From: Mageeibacillus sp. UBA5770
GTDB taxonomy: Bacteria; Bacillota_A; Clostridia; Saccharofermentanales; Saccharofermentanaceae
NCBI GenBank assembly: GCA_002418705.1
Contig: DIEQ01000090.1
Coordinates: 1-10,034 of the forward strand
Direction of reading: 5' to 3'
Length of the DNA: 10,034 nt
Below are positions 6,818 through 10,034 of the stretch, one piece after another. Within the stretch, counting starts at the first letter, position 1; the number at the start of each line of letters is the position of its first letter. Under the pieces are notes generated by a model that searched no databases, was not told the origin of the DNA, and saw nothing but the letters and a program-made list of their open reading frames with translations. Both the position numbers and the translations under genes were made by a program.

Positions 6818-6846
6818 AGAATAAGACGAAAATAGAAATAAGTCAA
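6818..6846 (-). promoter_or_regulatory. Promoter of eno
   Basis: On the minus strand TTGACT (6841-6846, 5/6) and TATTCT (6818-6823, 4/6) are separated by exactly 17 bases, just after the stop of the Fur-family gene. The start would be near 6811, giving a leader of about 100 nt with two hairpins. Confidence 0.7.
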
Positions 6847-6864
6847 TGGAGGAATCACATGCGG

Positions 6865-7332
6865 CTACTTTTCGCGTTCCTTCTTTTTGAAGCATTTGTC
6901 ACAGTATCCGAATAATTCGAGATTGTGTCCAATGATATGGAATTCACCGTCGGCGACCGGCGGCAGCACTTTTTCAAAAGGGCAATCTTTGACCGGCATC
7001 ATGGAATGACAGTCGACACATACGGCATAGTGCGTGTGCTTATGGCGGTTCCACTCGTAAACAGCCATCGTGCTGTCCGTCGGGGTGGTTTTGATAACTG
7101 CCTTATTTTCGACAAATGACTCAAGCACTCGATAGACTGTTGACAGCCAGATTGGATCGCTGCCCTGCTGCAGTTTTTCAAAAAGGGATAGTGCTGTCAC
7201 GGGAAGCTGTTCCTTTTCAAGCGCGTCCATTACGGCTTTACGGGATTTGGTGCGCTTCATGCCCTGCGGCCAGCCGCCCGGTTCACACTGTGTGTCAGAT
7301 TCCGCGGGTCCGGTGTACTTACGCTGACTCAT
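6865..7332 (-). CDS. zur: Fur-family metalloregulator, probably the zinc repressor Zur
   Basis: A protein of 155 aa. Residues about 25-90 form the winged-helix DNA-binding domain, with recognition segment WLSTVYRVLESF. The C-terminal dimerisation part has HKHTH (97-101), two CxxC pairs (C105/C108 and C144/C147) that form the structural zinc site, and H132 and H136 as candidate sensory ligands. About 24 residues precede the usual family start; ATG 7332 is still preferred, as AGGAG lies 6 nt upstream. Its start overlaps the znuB end by 14 bp, which implies translational coupling. Location in a zinc-type ABC operon points to Zur rather than Fur or PerR; the sequence alone does not exclude a manganese or iron sensor. 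It probably represses its own operon through the palindrome at 9938-9950. Confidence 0.85.
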   Translation of the reverse strand: MSQRKYTGPAESDTQCEPGGWPQGMKRTKSRKAVMDALEKEQLPVTALSLFEKLQQGSDPIWLSTVYRVLESFVENKAVIKTTPTDSTMAVYEWNRHKHTHYAVCVDCHSMMPVKDCPFEKVLPPVADGEFHIIGHNLELFGYCDKCFKKKEREK

Positions 7333-8167
7333 GGGACGCTCCTTTCATCCTCGCCGAACGAAAAATCCTGCGAAGCTTCTGTACCAGCAAAGCTATAAGG
7401 AAAATAGCAACGCCGGTCAGGACAATGGTGCCTCCGGGCTTAAGCTGCGCATAGTAGGAGATGAAGAGGCCGATTATCGTTGCGGTAACGGCAAATCCGA
7501 TGGACCCGATTACTGTCTGCCGGTAACTTCTGGCTATAACCATTGCCGAGGCAACGGGAACAACCATCAGAGAGGATACGATAAGGGCACCGACGGTACG
7601 GGATGCAACGGATACCGTTATGGCAGTCAGTATGGTGAAAATGCTGTTGACAAGGCGCACAGGAACTCCGGAAAGGCCGGCTGCCTGCTCGTCAAAGGCA
7701 ATATAGAAAAGTTCTTTATAAAGTAGAAGAAAGGATACAAAAACCAGTATTGAAATCCCGGCGACAAGAGCTGTCTCAAAATTGCTGATCGCAACAATGC
7801 TTCCGAAAAGGAAACTATTGAAATTTGCTGCGTTTTTGACAAATCCGGAGAGTACACCGGCCAGCCCGACGCCGATCGACAGGACTATGGCAATCGAGAG
7901 CTCGGAATATTTGGGAATTCTTTTGCGGATTGCCTCGATACTGAATGCGGCAAAAAGACATGCTGCCATGGCGCCGAGTATGGGATTGATGCCCAGAAGC
8001 AGGCCGATGGCGACGCCTGCGAGGGAGGTATGGGACAGTGCATCCCCGATCAGTGAAAGCCTCTTAAATACGACGATGACACCGATGCATGGAATAATCA
8101 CGGCAAGAAGGATTCCTACAAGGAAAGCCCGCTGCATAAAATCATACTGAAAAATATCAAAGATCAT
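7319..8167 (-). CDS. znuB: Zinc ABC transporter permease (ZnuB/AdcB type)
   Basis: A 282-aa integral membrane protein of the ABC-3 family, which forms the channel of zinc, manganese or iron importers. Hydrophobic segments run through the whole sequence, consistent with 7-9 TM helices. The conserved family stretch GDALSHTSLAG is at 41-51, and the likely ATPase-coupling loop, DEQAAGLSGVP, is at about 170-185. Length is typical. The C-terminus is basic (KLRRIFRSARMKG). Its ATG (8167) overlaps the ATPase stop as ATGA, and its end overlaps the regulator start by 14 bp. No good independent ribosome site is visible, so translation is probably coupled to the gene before it. Zinc is inferred from the binding protein in the same operon. 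Confidence 0.92.
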   Translation of the reverse strand: MIFDIFQYDFMQRAFLVGILLAVIIPCIGVIVVFKRLSLIGDALSHTSLAGVAIGLLLGINPILGAMAACLFAAFSIEAIRKRIPKYSELSIAIVLSIGVGLAGVLSGFVKNAANFNSFLFGSIVAISNFETALVAGISILVFVSFLLLYKELFYIAFDEQAAGLSGVPVRLVNSIFTILTAITVSVASRTVGALIVSSLMVVPVASAMVIARSYRQTVIGSIGFAVTATIIGLFISYYAQLKPGGTIVLTGVAIFLIALLVQKLRRIFRSARMKGASHESA

Positions 8168-8988
8168 AATCCGCCCCCGTTCTCATGTGAATTTGCACAG
8201 ACGGAGCACTTTTCGGCATCGTGGGGATGTTCGCAGGCTGCGCAGTGAATATGCTCATAAGGCGGCAGATCGTGAGGGACGGGGTGTGCATGGACAAGCA
8301 GGCCTTCAGGTATTGCATTCTCAGCAAAATCCCTGTCGGAAAGGCACAGAACCCGGTTCAGGTATGGGGCAACATGGGACAGATCGTGTGTGACCATGAG
8401 GATCGTAACTTTCTTCTCAATGTTGATCTTATGGAGTATCTCCATAAGTAAGGTTACGGCTCCCGTATCTATGCCGACTGTCGGTTCGTCGAGCAGGAGG
8501 ATATCGGGCTCGTTGACAAGGACGCGCGCAAGCATAACCCGCTGCTGCTGCCCTCCTGAAAGTTCACTGATTAAGGATTTGGCGTACGCCTTCATGCCGA
8601 CACTTTCCAAAGCGTCAGAAACAAGCTGTCTATGCTTCCTGCCCGGGATTTTGAGAAATCCGATCTGGGAATAAAGGCTCGAAAGGACAATTTCCTCCGC
8701 TGTCGCCGGAAAAACCCCGGATGTGCTGCCGCTGTTCTGCGGTACATATCCGATTTTGGAGAATCGATGGAACGATGACAGTGGCTCTCCCATCAGGAAA
8801 ATTTCGCCGTCGGACGGCTGAAGAATCCCCAGAAGAAGCTTGATCATAGTGCTTTTCCCGGTACCGTTCGAACCGATGACGGCTGCAAAGTCACCCTTAT
8901 TGACGCAGAAAGAAACCTGTTCGAGAAGAAGGACATTCGTGTAACCAAAGGAGAGGTTCTTGACTTCTATCGCACATTTATCAGGCAT
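8164..8988 (-). CDS. znuC: Zinc ABC transporter ATPase (ZnuC/AdcC type) with metal-binding tail
   Basis: A 274-aa cytoplasmic ATPase that powers metal import. In order: Walker A GSNGTGKS (39-46), Q-loop Q84, signature LSGGQ (143-147), Walker B ILLLDE (163-168) with catalytic E168, and switch H201 (THD). The core ends near residue 230. A tail of about 42 residues follows with eight His (233, 235, 239, 246, 248, 254, 256, 268) and two CxxC pairs (C249/C252 and C261/C264), a likely zinc-binding appendage that could sense cytoplasmic zinc and limit transport; that role is inference. The start ATG at 8988 has AGGAGG 7 nt upstream and lies 24 bp after the znuA stop. It is co-transcribed with znuA, znuB and zur. 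Confidence 0.95.
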   Translation of the reverse strand: MPDKCAIEVKNLSFGYTNVLLLEQVSFCVNKGDFAAVIGSNGTGKSTMIKLLLGILQPSDGEIFLMGEPLSSFHRFSKIGYVPQNSGSTSGVFPATAEEIVLSSLYSQIGFLKIPGRKHRQLVSDALESVGMKAYAKSLISELSGGQQQRVMLARVLVNEPDILLLDEPTVGIDTGAVTLLMEILHKINIEKKVTILMVTHDLSHVAPYLNRVLCLSDRDFAENAIPEGLLVHAHPVPHDLPPYEHIHCAACEHPHDAEKCSVCANSHENGGGL

Positions 8989-9012
8989 TAACTTACCTCC
9001 TGTCAGAACAGA

Positions 9013-9918
9013 TCAGGACAGCGCGCTGACCATAGTATCGAGATTTGTACGCATTACGGAAAAATAATCTTCACCGGCTGCCTGGTCTTCATCGCTGATT
9101 CCCTCGAGAGGATTCAAAACAGCGGTTGTACTGCCCGTCTCCCTCGCAATGGTCTGGGCAACCTTCGGACTTACCAGCTCCTCGAAGAAGATAACTTTGA
9201 CCTGGTTGGCCTTCACAAAATCAATTATATCACCCATGCGCGCGGCATCGGGTTCTGAATCGGCTGAAAGACCTTCAATCGGAACCTGAGTAAGTCCGTA
9301 AGCGGCACACAGATAACCGAAGGCATTGTGGGCGACAACAATATTCTTCTGCGGAACTTCAGCCAGGGCAGAGGAGAACTCATCGTCCAGCTTGTCAAAT
9401 TCAGCCGCATACTTGTCATAATTATCCTGGAAATATTCTTCGTGCTCAGGATCTGCGCTGACCAGGGCCTTGAGTATAGCCTGCATTTCCAACTTGGCGT
9501 TCTGCGGGTCAAGCCAGACATGGGGATCAAAATCCTCATCCGCATTCTCCGTTGACACAAGGCGTTCAGCGGCTAAAGATGCCTCCACAATAATCAAATC
9601 CGTGTTCTCAAGAGCTGAGATAACGGATTCAACCCAGTGCTCCATGCCGGAGCCGTTATAAATGAAAACATCAGCTTCTTCAATTTTAATCATATCGGCA
9701 GAGGACGGTTCCCAGTCATGTGGCTCCACGCCGCTTGGCGTAAGATTCTCAACAGACACTTTGTCTCCGCCTACCTTGGCGGCAAAATCGTACATAGGGT
9801 AGAAACTTGTCAGAACAGTGATCTTCCCGGAAGATGCTTGATCACCCGTATTTGCAGCACAGCCTGCCAGCAGTGAAAATGTCAAAAGTACAGTCAAAAG
9901 CATGACGGATTTCTTCAT
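9013..9918 (-). CDS. znuA: Zinc-binding lipoprotein of the ABC importer (ZnuA/AdcA type)
   Basis: A 301-aa extracellular solute-binding protein of cluster A-I. It has a lipoprotein signal: a basic start (MKKS), a hydrophobic stretch and lipobox LLAGC, with Cys20 the predicted lipidated residue. Metal ligands by family position are H67 (EPHDWEP), H133 (DPHVWLDP), H197 (VAHNAFGY) and an acidic residue near E272-D278. His at the third position marks zinc proteins; manganese relatives such as PsaA have Glu there. The His-rich loop of some ZnuA proteins is replaced by a short acidic run (NADEDFD, 125-131). The start is ATG 9918, with GGAGGAG 8 nt upstream; an in-frame GTG at 9927 overlaps that site and cannot be the start. 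It is first in the zinc operon and directly follows the Zur-like operator. Confidence 0.95.
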   Translation of the reverse strand: MKKSVMLLTVLLTFSLLAGCAANTGDQASSGKITVLTSFYPMYDFAAKVGGDKVSVENLTPSGVEPHDWEPSSADMIKIEEADVFIYNGSGMEHWVESVISALENTDLIIVEASLAAERLVSTENADEDFDPHVWLDPQNAKLEMQAILKALVSADPEHEEYFQDNYDKYAAEFDKLDDEFSSALAEVPQKNIVVAHNAFGYLCAAYGLTQVPIEGLSADSEPDAARMGDIIDFVKANQVKVIFFEELVSPKVAQTIARETGSTTAVLNPLEGISDEDQAAGEDYFSVMRTNLDTMVSALS

Positions 9919-9926
9919 ATAATGCA

Positions 9927-9933
9927 CTCCTCC
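9927..9933 (-). promoter_or_regulatory. Ribosome binding site fixing the znuA start
   Basis: GGAGGAG on the minus strand lies 8 nt before ATG at 9918. The GTG at 9925-9927 overlaps this site, which rules it out as the start codon. Confidence 0.85.
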
Positions 9934-9937
9934 AATT

Positions 9938-9950
9938 GCGAATGATTCGC
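9938..9950. promoter_or_regulatory. Zur/Fur-like operator in front of znuA
   Basis: GCGAATGATTCGC is a perfect 6-1-6 palindrome with the AATnATT core shared by Fur-family boxes (Fur, Zur, PerR). Weaker symmetry continues outward, with 10 of 13 paired positions matching about the same centre. It lies at about +7 to +19 from the predicted transcription start, where a bound repressor would block initiation. The Fur-family gene at the end of this operon is the obvious ligand. Confidence 0.75.
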
Positions 9951-9963
9951 GTTTGCAAGAATA

Positions 9964-9992
9964 GTTATACGCTTTATGGAGTGATAAGTCAA
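9964..9992 (-). promoter_or_regulatory. Promoter of the zinc-uptake operon
   Basis: On the minus strand TTGACT (9987-9992, 5/6) and TATAAC (9964-9969, 5/6) are separated by exactly 17 bases. The predicted start is near 9957, immediately before the palindromic operator. The remaining bases to the right end hold no feature I can support. Confidence 0.85.
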
Positions 9993-10034
9993 GAACACAG
10001 CCGGTTGTCTTTTCACTTGTCTCCGGGCTTCGCC

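Noticed and set aside
7319..9918. Manganese or iron rather than zinc specificity for the ABC importer
   Set aside because: The binding protein has His at the third ligand position (H197), as in zinc members such as AdcA and ZnuA, where manganese members such as PsaA have Glu. Zinc is the better call, though not proven.
10000..10034. CCGG-containing inverted segments at the right edge as a terminator of an upstream gene
   Set aside because: The pairing is short and interrupted, there is no T-run, and the window ends before context can be judged.

Overview
The window looks like chromosomal DNA of an anaerobic, moderate-GC Firmicute, probably Clostridia-like. The evidence is strong AGGAGG-type ribosome binding sites on most genes, near-consensus sigma-A type promoters, a radical-SAM activator of the oxygen-sensitive glycyl-radical enzymes, a tRNA with an encoded CCA end, and a lipoprotein-type metal-binding protein. 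The genus cannot be fixed from sequence alone. Nearly everything is on the minus strand; the one plus-strand gene is a ROK regulator (1360-2523). No mobile element, CRISPR array or prophage is visible.

Left part (1-2523): a tRNA-Ala(CGC) gene with its own promoter and a long-stem terminator, then a glycyl-radical-enzyme activase (minus) and a ROK-family repressor (plus). These two diverge from a 139-bp region. It holds a perfect 12-bp-arm inverted repeat whose arms carry the -35 boxes of both promoters, the layout expected for an operator through which the ROK protein controls itself and the activase. No glycyl-radical enzyme lies in the window.

Middle part (2554-5217): an excisionase-type HTH protein followed 28 bp later by a 12-TM MFS transporter (probably one operon), then a two-TM small membrane protein and a 60-aa zinc-ribbon protein. 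The last two are unrecognised beyond their domains. Each small gene has its own leader; one leader contains a 14-bp palindrome and the other a 10-bp-arm inverted repeat.

Right part (5402-10034): enolase (eno) with its own promoter and a structured leader. To its right is a zinc-uptake operon read as znuA - znuC - znuB - Fur-family regulator. The last three genes overlap by 4 and 14 bp. The binding protein has the three-His pattern of zinc-type rather than manganese-type cluster A-I proteins, so the Fur-family protein is most likely Zur. A Fur/Zur-like palindrome with an AATnATT core lies just downstream of a strong promoter in front of znuA. This closes a likely loop: zinc-loaded Zur shuts off its own operon when zinc is sufficient. 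The ATPase has an unusual His/Cys-rich C-terminal tail.

Most genes are ordinary. The points most worth a second look are the shared ROK operator beside an orphan activase, the activase's sparse cysteine insert, the metal-binding tail on the ATPase, and the structured leaders of the small genes and eno.
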